Of a stretch of 5,092 nt of DNA, positions 1-5,092 are shown in pieces (positions within the stretch are counted from its first letter, which is position 1; each line of letters starts with the position of its first letter). This DNA is from Gammaproteobacteria bacterium (GTDB lineage: Bacteria > Pseudomonadota > Gammaproteobacteria > UBA12402). Under the pieces are notes generated by a model. That model saw only the letters and a list, made by a program, of their open reading frames with translations. It was not told where the DNA came from and did no database searches. Position numbers and translations under genes: made by a program. The stretch is from NCBI GenBank assembly GCA_028282395.1, contig JANQHY010000287.1, positions 1 through 5,092 on the forward strand, read 5' to 3'.

Positions 1-436
1 CATCATAATCGGATGACCAGCCTGCGCCTGCCATCGCTATCGAGTAGGTAAGAGGGCTATTTTTCATGTGGTGAAGATAACCCAGGCTGGGATTAGGAAT
101 CGCATTGTCACCACTGCCATAATCGCCAGATAAGATTGGTACGCCGAATGTAGGTGTTGGAGGAATGACTGGGCTGTAGCTGCTACCACTAGCTTTATAG
201 CCGCGTGGCGGGTGCACAATGGTAATACCAATGTCGGCACGTGATGAGGGAACAAAAGACATAGAAGCTGGATTAATGGCTGCAGCTAGCGCATCTTGCG
301 GCATGGCGACGCCCACCCCAGCACTACCTTTATTAATTTCACCTGCGCCGATATCAAGATTACCAAATCCAGCATAGGCTGAGAAAGGGAATAATATTAA
401 AATACTACAGAGTAACTTTTTTGATGATGTTCTCAT
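1..436 (-). CDS. FadL/OmpP1/TodX-family outer membrane transport protein, N-terminal part (partial)
   Basis: This minus-strand frame is open from 436 to the left edge (145 codons; C-terminus missing). The first 22 residues form a typical Sec signal peptide: positively charged MRTSSKK, hydrophobic LLCSILILFPF, then a cleavage site after SAYA. The mature part begins GFGNLDIGAGEINKGSAG and continues with VGVAMPQDALAAAINPASM; the N-K-G-x-A-G and N-P-A motifs are characteristic of the FadL family. Known members are 14-stranded outer membrane barrels with an N-terminal plug that take up long-chain fatty acids, aromatic hydrocarbons or other hydrophobic compounds. Which of these this one carries cannot be told from the fragment. 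Two in-frame ATGs exist, at 442 and 436. I prefer 436 because the AGGAA ribosome site (445-449) then has an 8-base spacer, against 2 bases for 442. The gene is divergent from the operon that starts at 663 and has its own promoter. Family assignment is firm; substrate is unknown. Confidence 0.88.
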   Translation of the reverse strand, partial: MRTSSKKLLCSILILFPFSAYAGFGNLDIGAGEINKGSAGVGVAMPQDALAAAINPASMSFVPSSRADIGITIVHPPRGYKASGSSYSPVIPPTPTFGVPILSGDYGSGDNAIPNPSLGYLHHMKNSPLTYSIAMAGAGWSSDYD

Positions 437-444
437 ATCCATTG

Positions 445-449
445 TTCCT
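445..449 (-). promoter_or_regulatory. Ribosome binding site deciding the FadL-like start
   Basis: On the minus strand this reads AGGAA. It lies 8 bases before the ATG at 436 and only 2 bases before the ATG at 442, so it favours the inner start, which also gives a compact 22-residue signal peptide. Confidence 0.55.
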
Positions 450-450
450 A

Positions 451-471
451 CAATTACTATCCTAGTAATTG
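451..471. promoter_or_regulatory. Perfect 9-bp-arm dyad over the FadL-like transcription start (candidate operator)
   Basis: CAATTACTA (451-459) and TAGTAATTG (463-471) are exact reverse complements separated by three bases (TCC). The dyad sits between the -10 element (475-480) and the ribosome site (445-449) of the minus-strand FadL-like gene, so the predicted transcription start near 468 falls inside it. That is a classic place for a repressor operator, for example of a TetR- or GntR-type regulator. In RNA it could also form a 9-bp hairpin just before the ribosome site. No T-tract follows, so it is not a terminator. The symmetry is seen directly; the operator role is inferred. Confidence 0.5.
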
Positions 472-474
472 TTG

Positions 475-503
475 ATCATAACACTCTGGTATCTTGTGTT
501 CAA
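475..503 (-). promoter_or_regulatory. Sigma70-like promoter of the FadL-like gene
   Basis: On the minus strand the -35 box is TTGAAC (498-503) and the -10 box is TATGAT (475-480), with the optimal 17-base spacing. Each box matches the consensus at most positions (TTGACA, TATAAT). Transcription would begin near 468, giving a leader of about 30 bases before the ATG at 436. Confidence 0.6.
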
Positions 504-602
504 TAGAATAGTCAAACTTCTTTATGGGGCTGTTCATATTACTATTTGAATAAAAGATAGTAGACAAAATCTGCTGTTTTTGAGCACTTATGTTTACTAA
601 AA

Positions 603-620
603 ATTTATTGTTCAATAAAT
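603..620. promoter_or_regulatory. Perfect 8-bp-arm dyad upstream of the oxidoreductase operon (candidate operator)
   Basis: ATTTATTG (603-610) and CAATAAAT (613-620) are exact reverse complements with a two-base centre (TT). The dyad is centred about 50 bases before the first ATG of the operon (663), in the stretch where its promoter should lie. It may be a regulator binding site. The surroundings are very AT-rich, so chance symmetry is more likely here than for the 451-471 dyad. I found no plus-strand -35/-10 pair in 505-640 good enough to annotate; the nearest -35-like strings (TTGAGC at 580, TAGACA at 561, TTTACT at 593) lack convincing partners. Confidence 0.3.
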
Positions 621-662
621 AAAATTAGTAAAAGTAATAAAAAAGTGGAGAAAGTAGGGTTT

Positions 663-1373
663 ATGAAAAAAATTAAAAGCTTGATTGCCGAACGTACACG
701 TCAGTATGAGAGTAGTGACTTTATTCAATTTCTACAAAATCGTGAAATACCTGCACGAAAACGATTATCTTATTTGCCATATTCTATCTATTTTGTCATG
801 ACCTTTGCGGATATTAATCGAATGCTGTTTCCGCACCAAGCAGAGTCTGACACAATCCAGGAGATGATTAATACCCATGGTGAGGAAGACAGTACTCATT
901 GGCCGTGGTCTCTGCATGATATGGAGGTGATGGGCTATAATCGTCAGCTGACTTTTACCGATGCGATTAAACTCATCTGGTCAAAGGAGGCAACAGAGAC
1001 GCGTCGTTACTGTTATACCCTGATTAAGTACTGTTCAGATCCCGACCCATTGATAAAGTTGGTAGCAATTGAAGCATTAGAGGCAATGGGTAAGCCGTGG
1101 CTAGATAATTCTGTTGCAGTGGCACGTGAGATGGATCTTCATGATAAATTGATTTACCTTGGTCAATACCATAGTGAACGTGAGATTGGTCATGCGATTG
1201 GCACCGAGGCAGATCAGATGGATGAGGTGGTTTTGCCTGAGAGAATTCGTGGTCGCGCTGAACATATTGTTAACGAACTATTTGATGGTATGGAGGCATT
1301 TAATAATGAGCTTTTATTGCGTGTCGAGAAGCAGGATCACAATAAATATGTTGATGAGTTACAAGCTGAATAG
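663..1373 (+). CDS. Putative heme-oxygenase-like diiron oxidase (HDO-like) protein
   Basis: This is a 236-residue soluble protein with no signal peptide or membrane segment; it looks all-helical. Candidate metal ligands fall in the order expected for the HDO superfamily. A first cluster, H72-x-x-E75-D76-x-x-H79, lies in the string THGEEDSTHWPWSLHDME. An internal Glu follows (E137 or E140 in VAIEALEAMG), and then H170-x-x-x-E174-x-x-H177 in YHSEREIGHA. As I recall, characterised members (CADD, SznF, UndA) use Glu/His, then Glu, then His-x3-Asp-x2-His; the last spacing matches, with Glu for Asp. Known members bind two irons, activate O2 and perform N-oxygenation, C-C cleavage or decarboxylation; the reaction here is unknown. 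The ATG at 663 is preferred (AGGG at 656-659), although the spacing is short. A GTG at 645 would add six residues but has no ribosome site. It is the first gene of a tight three-gene operon, 12 bases before the next start. Alternatives are a TenA-like or non-catalytic member of the same fold. Confidence 0.6.
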   Translation: MKKIKSLIAERTRQYESSDFIQFLQNREIPARKRLSYLPYSIYFVMTFADINRMLFPHQAESDTIQEMINTHGEEDSTHWPWSLHDMEVMGYNRQLTFTDAIKLIWSKEATETRRYCYTLIKYCSDPDPLIKLVAIEALEAMGKPWLDNSVAVAREMDLHDKLIYLGQYHSEREIGHAIGTEADQMDEVVLPERIRGRAEHIVNELFDGMEAFNNELLLRVEKQDHNKYVDELQAE

Positions 1374-1385
1374 AGGGAATAGATA

Positions 1386-3032
1386 ATGGAGAAGTATGAG
1401 ACAATTATCATTGGTGCAGGGCCGGCAGGTATTCAGTTGGCCTATTTTCTTCAACAAAAACAGCGTGATTATTTGGTATTGGAGGGAAGTGATAAGCCAG
1501 GGAGCTTTTTTAGAAAATATCCGCGCCATGGAAAACTGTTGTCGATTAATAAGCGCTATACAGGCAGAGATGATAGTGAGTTTAATTTGCGCCATGATTG
1601 GAATTCTCTGCTGTCGCAAGATGAGACTTTACAGATGCGCTACTATAGTGAGGACTATTTCCCTAATGCAGTAGATTTTGCTAGATATTTAGAGGATTTC
1701 GCTAAGAAGAGTTCTCTTAATATTCGTTGCCAAGCGCATGTTAGCGAAATTTCTCGGTGTCAACAGAGCAAAGTCTTTACCATTAAAGTAGATGGCCAGG
1801 ATTCATTACAGTGTCAGCGTTTAGTGATAGCAACAGGTGTAGAGAGGCCTTATATTCCTAATATCCCAGGCATTGAGTTGGCAACTGGTTATGAGGAGAT
1901 GGATCTTGACCCGAAAACTTACCAAAATAAAAATGTATTGATTATAGGTAAAGGCAACTCAGCATTAGAGACCGCGGATCATCTAATCTCTCATGCAGCG
2001 GTGATTCAGGTGATTAGTCCGACACCAATTAAAATGGCATGGGATACACGCTTTGTTGGCCATATTCGCGCAGTGAATAATAACTTTTTTGATACCTACC
2101 ACCTTAAGTCACAGAATGCCTCGATGGATGGTGAGATTATCAAGATTTGGCGTAATCCACAGAGTAATAAAATTGTTGTGCGTTTTCGCCCGCTCCATGC
2201 GCGCCAGGAGATCGAGCAGTTAGAGTATGACTATGTATTGCGTTGCAGTGGCTTTCGTTTCGATACTTCCCTTTTTTCTCAACAGTGTCAGCCACAGTTA
2301 ACGCCTTGTGGGAAGCTGCCGGCGATGACAAGTCAATTTGAATCAACCAATATCCCAAATCTGTTCTATGCCGGCGCACTTATGCAGATGCGCGATTATA
2401 AAAAGTCGCAGTCGGCATTTGTGCATGGTTTCCGTTATAACGTTCGTACACTGTTCAATTTTCTTGAGGAGAGGTTTGCGCAACAGCCATGGCCATCTAG
2501 TGAAATACCCGCTTCTGCTGATAAGATGGCGACGGCATTAGCTACCTATTTTAACCGTATATCATCACTGTGGCAGCAATCAGGCTTTCTCGCCGATGTT
2601 TTGGTTTGCGCAGATGAGACAATACAGTGGTATCATGATTTACCTTATGACTATGTTATGGAGAACCGTAGCCGCTTTGGTGACAGCTATTTTGTTGTTA
2701 TGTTTCGTATACAGCCCTGTCCTGGGAGTACATTTGTTCATGCAAGGACATCAGATGTTTATGAAGGCGAGCAGAATACCGCTATCCACCCAGTAATAGA
2801 GTACTATAAAGCAGGTGAAATGGTAGATAAATTCCATCTGCTCGAAGATCTGTTAGCAGATTGGTCTGGTAAAGAGTATGTTGACTCACTAAGTGCCTTT
2901 TTTAAAGCGGTATTTGCTGGAGAGAAGTTTCAGCCACCCCAAAAACAGATGGCAGAGCAGCAGAATGAAGATGGAGTTATACGCGAGATTATTCGCGATA
3001 AACAGATGAAATTGAAAAGTGCTGTAGTGTAA
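1386..3032 (+). CDS. FAD/NAD(P)-dependent oxidoreductase, FOXRED2/ERFAD-like (first paralog)
   Basis: This is a 548-residue two-dinucleotide-binding-domain flavoprotein. The FAD site is GAGPAG at residues 10-15, with E33 at the end of the second strand to hold the ribose. The NAD(P) site is GKGNSALETA from residue 188. Between them is the block PRHGKLLSINKRYTG (46-60) followed by EFNLRHDWNSLL (65-76), which I recognise from eukaryotic FOXRED2/ERFAD. Further family blocks are VGHIRAVNNNFFDTYHLKSQN (VGH at 224-226), RCSGFRFD, and MQMRDYKKSQSAFVHGFRYN. A C-terminal region of about 150 residues follows, as in FOXRED2. Enzymes of this fold transfer electrons from NAD(P)H through FAD to O2 or an organic acceptor; the substrate here is unknown. 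No signal peptide is present, so it is cytoplasmic. The ATG has AGGG (1374-1377) 8 bases upstream. The gene lies 12 bases after the HDO-like gene and 8 bases before its own paralog, with which it shares roughly half its residues by eye. The last ~30 residues are a charged tail missing from the paralog. Confidence 0.85.
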   Translation: MEKYETIIIGAGPAGIQLAYFLQQKQRDYLVLEGSDKPGSFFRKYPRHGKLLSINKRYTGRDDSEFNLRHDWNSLLSQDETLQMRYYSEDYFPNAVDFARYLEDFAKKSSLNIRCQAHVSEISRCQQSKVFTIKVDGQDSLQCQRLVIATGVERPYIPNIPGIELATGYEEMDLDPKTYQNKNVLIIGKGNSALETADHLISHAAVIQVISPTPIKMAWDTRFVGHIRAVNNNFFDTYHLKSQNASMDGEIIKIWRNPQSNKIVVRFRPLHARQEIEQLEYDYVLRCSGFRFDTSLFSQQCQPQLTPCGKLPAMTSQFESTNIPNLFYAGALMQMRDYKKSQSAFVHGFRYNVRTLFNFLEERFAQQPWPSSEIPASADKMATALATYFNRISSLWQQSGFLADVLVCADETIQWYHDLPYDYVMENRSRFGDSYFVVMFRIQPCPGSTFVHARTSDVYEGEQNTAIHPVIEYYKAGEMVDKFHLLEDLLADWSGKEYVDSLSAFFKAVFAGEKFQPPQKQMAEQQNEDGVIREIIRDKQMKLKSAVV

Positions 3033-3040
3033 GGATAGTT

Positions 3041-4591
3041 ATGGCTCAATATACTGATAATATTATCGTTGGTGCAGGCCCAGCAGGCTTGCAAATGGCA
3101 TATTTTCTGCAGCAGCGGCAACAAGATTACCTGATTATTGAGAAGTCCCATCAAGCAGGAAATTTTTTTGTGAAATTTCCTTGCCATCGTCAACTGTTAA
3201 GCATTAACAAATGTTATACCGGTTATACTGAACGCGAGGCACAATTGAGATTTGATTGGAATTCTCTACTGGGTGATGACAGCGTATTAAATGCCAATGA
3301 TTATAGCAGTGAGTATTTTCCCAAGGCAGATATTATTGTTGATTACTGTAATGATTATCTGAAGCATTATCAGCTAAATGCTGAGTTCAATCAAGAAATT
3401 CAGCATGTCAGCAAAAATGGTGACCATTTTATTCTTACAGCAGCGGGAGGGGAGCAGTATCATTGTCAGCGTTTGTTTATTGCTACAGGGCTATTCAAAG
3501 AGAATCTGCCAGATATTGAGGGCTTGGAGTTATGCAAAACTTATGCAACCGCCTCAATTAATCCAGAGGATTATAAAAATAAGCGAGTATTAATTGTTGG
3601 TAAAGGCAATTCAGCGTTTGAGACAGCAGACAATTTAGTAGCGACAACACAAAAAATCCAAATGTGTGGCGCTAAGTGTGTAAAATTAGCGTGGGCAAGT
3701 CACTATGTTGGTGATTTGCGTGCGGTAAATAATAATTTTATTGATACCTACTTATTAAAGTCACAGAATAATATTCTCGATGGCGAACTGCGTCGAGTTG
3801 AGCGTCAAGGAGATGAATTGATTGCCACCATCTATTTTGATTCACGTAAACGTGACTACGCGTTTCCTTGTGATGAAGTGATTCTGTGTACAGGCTTTAA
3901 ATTTGACGATACTATTTTTGCGGATAATTGCCGTCCTGAATTAACACCTTGTGGCCGATTGCCACTGATGACGTCGGCGTGGCAATCCACGACAGCTGCA
4001 GATCTCTATTTTATCGGGACCATTATGCAGATGCGTGATCGTAAAAAAACCATGAGTGGCTTTATTCACGGTTTTAGACATAATATTAAAGCGCTTGATC
4101 AGATTCTTGATGAAACAGCGGAATGGTCCGATCATGAAGTATTTGCTTATGACGCTAACACGTTGACGGATAAAATCATCCAGCGCATCAGTCGCGCTGC
4201 CGGTATATTTCTTCAACCTGGGTTTTTATGTGACCTGTTCTGGATTGATAAATCTGATCAACGTATTGTTTATTGGCATGATGTGCCGAAGCAGTATGCA
4301 ATAGATCAACAGATGATTACCGATGTATTTATGGTAACACTGGAGTATAAGGTCTGTGATTCACTCATGAATCCACTCAATATGCCACGCGGAGTTGGGG
4401 TAGAGGAGGATTTCTATCTCCATCCAGTTATTCGCCAATATGAAGCGGGGGAGTGTGTGAAGCGTTACTTTCTTGCGGATGATTTAGATAATGATTGGCT
4501 GCTTTTGCCAGAGCATCGAGAAAGAATGTGCGATATTGTCGAAAGTATTTTTGTAAGAGATATTGAGATTAAAAATACAGAAGTTGTGTAG
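3041..4591 (+). CDS. FAD/NAD(P)-dependent oxidoreductase, FOXRED2/ERFAD-like (second paralog)
   Basis: This 516-residue flavoprotein is a tandem paralog of the preceding gene. GAGPAG (residues 11-16) with E34 forms the FAD site; GKGNSAFETA (from residue 187) forms the NAD(P) site. YVGDLRAVNNNFIDTYLLKSQ (VGD at 223-225), LCTGFKFDD and MQMRDRKKTMSGFIHGFRHN continue the FOXRED2-like pattern, and a C-terminal domain of about 150 residues completes it. In the conserved N-terminal block it departs from the paralog: C48 and C58 stand where the paralog has R47 and R57, and F71 replaces H70. The role is presumably a second NAD(P)H/FAD oxidation in the same pathway, or a partner subunit; the substrate is unknown. 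AAGGA (3031-3035) overlaps the stop codon of the upstream gene and lies 5 bases before the ATG, so the two genes are likely translationally linked. It is the last gene of the operon; the following 173 bases are non-coding. Confidence 0.85.
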   Translation: MAQYTDNIIVGAGPAGLQMAYFLQQRQQDYLIIEKSHQAGNFFVKFPCHRQLLSINKCYTGYTEREAQLRFDWNSLLGDDSVLNANDYSSEYFPKADIIVDYCNDYLKHYQLNAEFNQEIQHVSKNGDHFILTAAGGEQYHCQRLFIATGLFKENLPDIEGLELCKTYATASINPEDYKNKRVLIVGKGNSAFETADNLVATTQKIQMCGAKCVKLAWASHYVGDLRAVNNNFIDTYLLKSQNNILDGELRRVERQGDELIATIYFDSRKRDYAFPCDEVILCTGFKFDDTIFADNCRPELTPCGRLPLMTSAWQSTTAADLYFIGTIMQMRDRKKTMSGFIHGFRHNIKALDQILDETAEWSDHEVFAYDANTLTDKIIQRISRAAGIFLQPGFLCDLFWIDKSDQRIVYWHDVPKQYAIDQQMITDVFMVTLEYKVCDSLMNPLNMPRGVGVEEDFYLHPVIRQYEAGECVKRYFLADDLDNDWLLLPEHRERMCDIVESIFVRDIEIKNTEVV

Positions 4592-4633
4592 CGTCGCAGC
4601 AGAACATTTTCGCATTTAATAATCATCAACATA

Positions 4634-4644
4634 TATACTATACT
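4634..4644 (+). promoter_or_regulatory. Overlapping -10-like boxes before the PAS-protein gene
   Basis: Two TATACT hexamers (4634-4639 and 4639-4644) share one base and lie about 120-130 bases before the ATG at 4765. Each matches the -10 consensus at five of six positions. No good -35 box lies at the right distance (CGCATT or TTAATA), so this is a weak candidate. If used, the transcript would begin just before the hairpins at 4654-4731 and carry them as a leader. Confidence 0.2.
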
Positions 4645-4653
4645 ATTAAAAAA

Positions 4654-4707
4654 TTTCCAGGGATAATAGCAGTTATTGGCGCAGTATTATCTCTGCAACA
4701 GTGGAAA
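4654..4707 (+). repeat. Nested inverted repeat after the operon (terminator or leader hairpin)
   Basis: The outer arms TTTCCA (4654-4659) and TGGAAA (4702-4707) are exact reverse complements. Immediately inside, GGGATAATA (4660-4668) pairs with TATTATCTC (4685-4693) with one G-U pair, leaving a 16-base loop (4669-4684) and an 8-base bulge (4694-4701) on the 3' side. The whole makes one long stem. It could end the operon transcript, but only TTT follows rather than a U-tract, so a standard intrinsic terminator is doubtful. It could equally be part of the 5' leader of the PAS-protein gene. Confidence 0.45.
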
Positions 4708-4731
4708 GTTTAGTCGATTGATGACTAACTT
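4706..4731 (+). repeat. Second hairpin, overlapping the arm of the first
   Basis: TTAGTC (4710-4715) and GACTAA (4723-4728) are exact reverse complements around a 7-base loop. Counting a single bulged T, the stem extends to AAGTT(T)AGTC / GACTAACTT (4706-4715 / 4723-4731). Its 5' arm shares bases 4706-4707 with the outer arm of the 4654-4707 structure, so the two full stems compete at their junction. It ends about 20 bases before the AAGGAG ribosome site (4752-4757). Confidence 0.35.
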
Positions 4732-4764
4732 ATCATGTCAGTCTGAATGCTAAGGAGTATAGTT

Positions 4765-5092
4765 ATGTCAGATGATCAGATCTCTTATCAGGAAGTAGAA
4801 GGTGTTATCCAAAAAATTCTTGCTATTGGATTACTTCCGAGTATTGGAGCTATTCAGCGTGCTTTTCGAAAGGAGCAGTATGAGCAAGTTGCTACGCATT
4901 TTGAGCATTGGAAAGAGACATCGGGATGGCAAGCAAAATACAATCAAAGTAAAGATGCAGGTGATTTGGTCGAGGCCATAGAAGATCACGAAAGACGATC
5001 TGACTATACGTTGTCGTTAATAAGAGCAACGCTGGAATCAACCAATGATGGTATTGTGGTGATCACTAATGAAGGACAGATCCTTGACTACA
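4765..5092 (+). CDS. KfrA_N-like plus PAS-domain protein, N-terminal part (partial)
   Basis: The frame is open from 4765 to the right edge (109 codons; C-terminus missing). The start is well supported: AAGGAG (4752-4757) lies 7 bases before the ATG. Residues 7-55 fit the pattern of the KfrA N-terminal DNA-binding domain: a helix, then G-x-x-P-S-I, then a short helix, ending in H-x-x-x-W-K (IGLLPSIGAIQRAF, HFEHWK). Residues 56-85 form a polar, probably helical linker. Residues 86-109 (IRATLESTNDGIVVITNEG) are the typical beginning of a PAS sensor domain. PAS domains of this type often precede GGDEF, EAL or histidine-kinase modules, but the output domain is outside the window. No membrane segment is seen in the visible part. 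It has the same direction as the operon but is separated by 173 bases containing hairpins, so it is probably its own unit. The PAS call is firm; the KfrA_N-like call is a pattern match by eye. Confidence 0.7.
   Translation, partial: MSDDQISYQEVEGVIQKILAIGLLPSIGAIQRAFRKEQYEQVATHFEHWKETSGWQAKYNQSKDAGDLVEAIEDHERRSDYTLSLIRATLESTNDGIVVITNEGQILDY

Noticed and set aside
64..255. 63-residue reading frame on the minus strand
   Set aside because: It overlaps the FadL-like gene on the same strand in another frame, has no ribosome site and no recognisable domain, and the FadL frame is clearly the coding one.
645..662. GTG at 645 as the start of the HDO-like protein
   Set aside because: The bases just upstream are an A-rich run without a ribosome site, while the ATG at 663 has AGGG upstream and begins a typical MKKIKS sequence. 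The N-terminus stays somewhat uncertain.
1359..1619. 86-residue minus-strand frame opposite the first flavoprotein
   Set aside because: It lies antisense to the conserved FAD-binding region, whose motifs prove the plus-strand reading; it is a shadow frame.
2930..3193. 87-residue minus-strand frame over the junction of the two flavoprotein genes
   Set aside because: It is antisense to both coding sequences, with no independent ribosome site or domain signal.
3041..4591. Possibility that the two flavoproteins are one gene split by a frameshift
   Set aside because: Each has a complete FAD site, NAD(P) site and C-terminal region, and its own start with a ribosome site; this is a tandem duplication, not a broken gene.
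4654..4731. Integron attC site or miniature transposon
   Set aside because: There is no integrase, no recognisable attC core sites and no flanking target duplication; the structure is more simply read as RNA hairpins.

Overview
The window reads as chromosomal DNA of an AT-leaning Gram-negative bacterium, most likely a gammaproteobacterium. The pointers are a FadL-type outer membrane protein gene at the left edge, Shine-Dalgarno sites of the AGGA/AGGG/AAGGAG type, and moderate-to-low GC (about 40 % by eye). I cannot name the genus. No tRNA, rRNA, CRISPR array, transposase or insertion sequence is visible.

Layout. (1) Positions 1-436, minus strand: the N-terminal part of a FadL/OmpP1/TodX-family outer membrane transport protein with a clear signal peptide; it runs off the left edge. 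(2) Positions 437-662: a divergent, AT-rich intergenic region. For the minus-strand gene it holds a good sigma70-like promoter (-35 at 498-503, -10 at 475-480, spacing 17) with a 21-bp dyad (451-471) over the predicted transcription start. A second 18-bp dyad (603-620) lies in front of the plus-strand genes. (3) Positions 663-4591, plus strand: three genes with gaps of 12 and 8 bases, evidently one operon. The first encodes a 236-residue all-helical protein whose His/Glu pattern (HxxED..H, then an internal Glu, then HxxxExxH) fits the heme-oxygenase-like diiron oxidase (HDO) superfamily. The other two encode tandem paralogous flavoproteins of the FOXRED2/ERFAD-like branch of the flavin-dependent monooxygenase/pyridine-nucleotide oxidoreductase fold. 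(4) Positions 4592-4764: an intergenic region with a nested inverted repeat (4654-4707) and a second hairpin (4706-4731). (5) Positions 4765-5092, plus strand: the start of a protein with a KfrA_N-like segment, a linker and the beginning of a PAS domain; it runs off the right edge.

Working together. A putative non-heme diiron oxygenase encoded with two FAD/NAD(P)H enzymes looks like a small oxidative module: the flavoproteins could oxygenate a nitrogen or carbon centre or supply electrons, and the HDO-like protein could do a further oxidation or cleavage. No carrier protein, adenylation domain or transporter lies inside the operon, so the substrate cannot be inferred. The FadL-like porin and the PAS protein flank the operon as separate transcription units, and any functional link to them is speculative.
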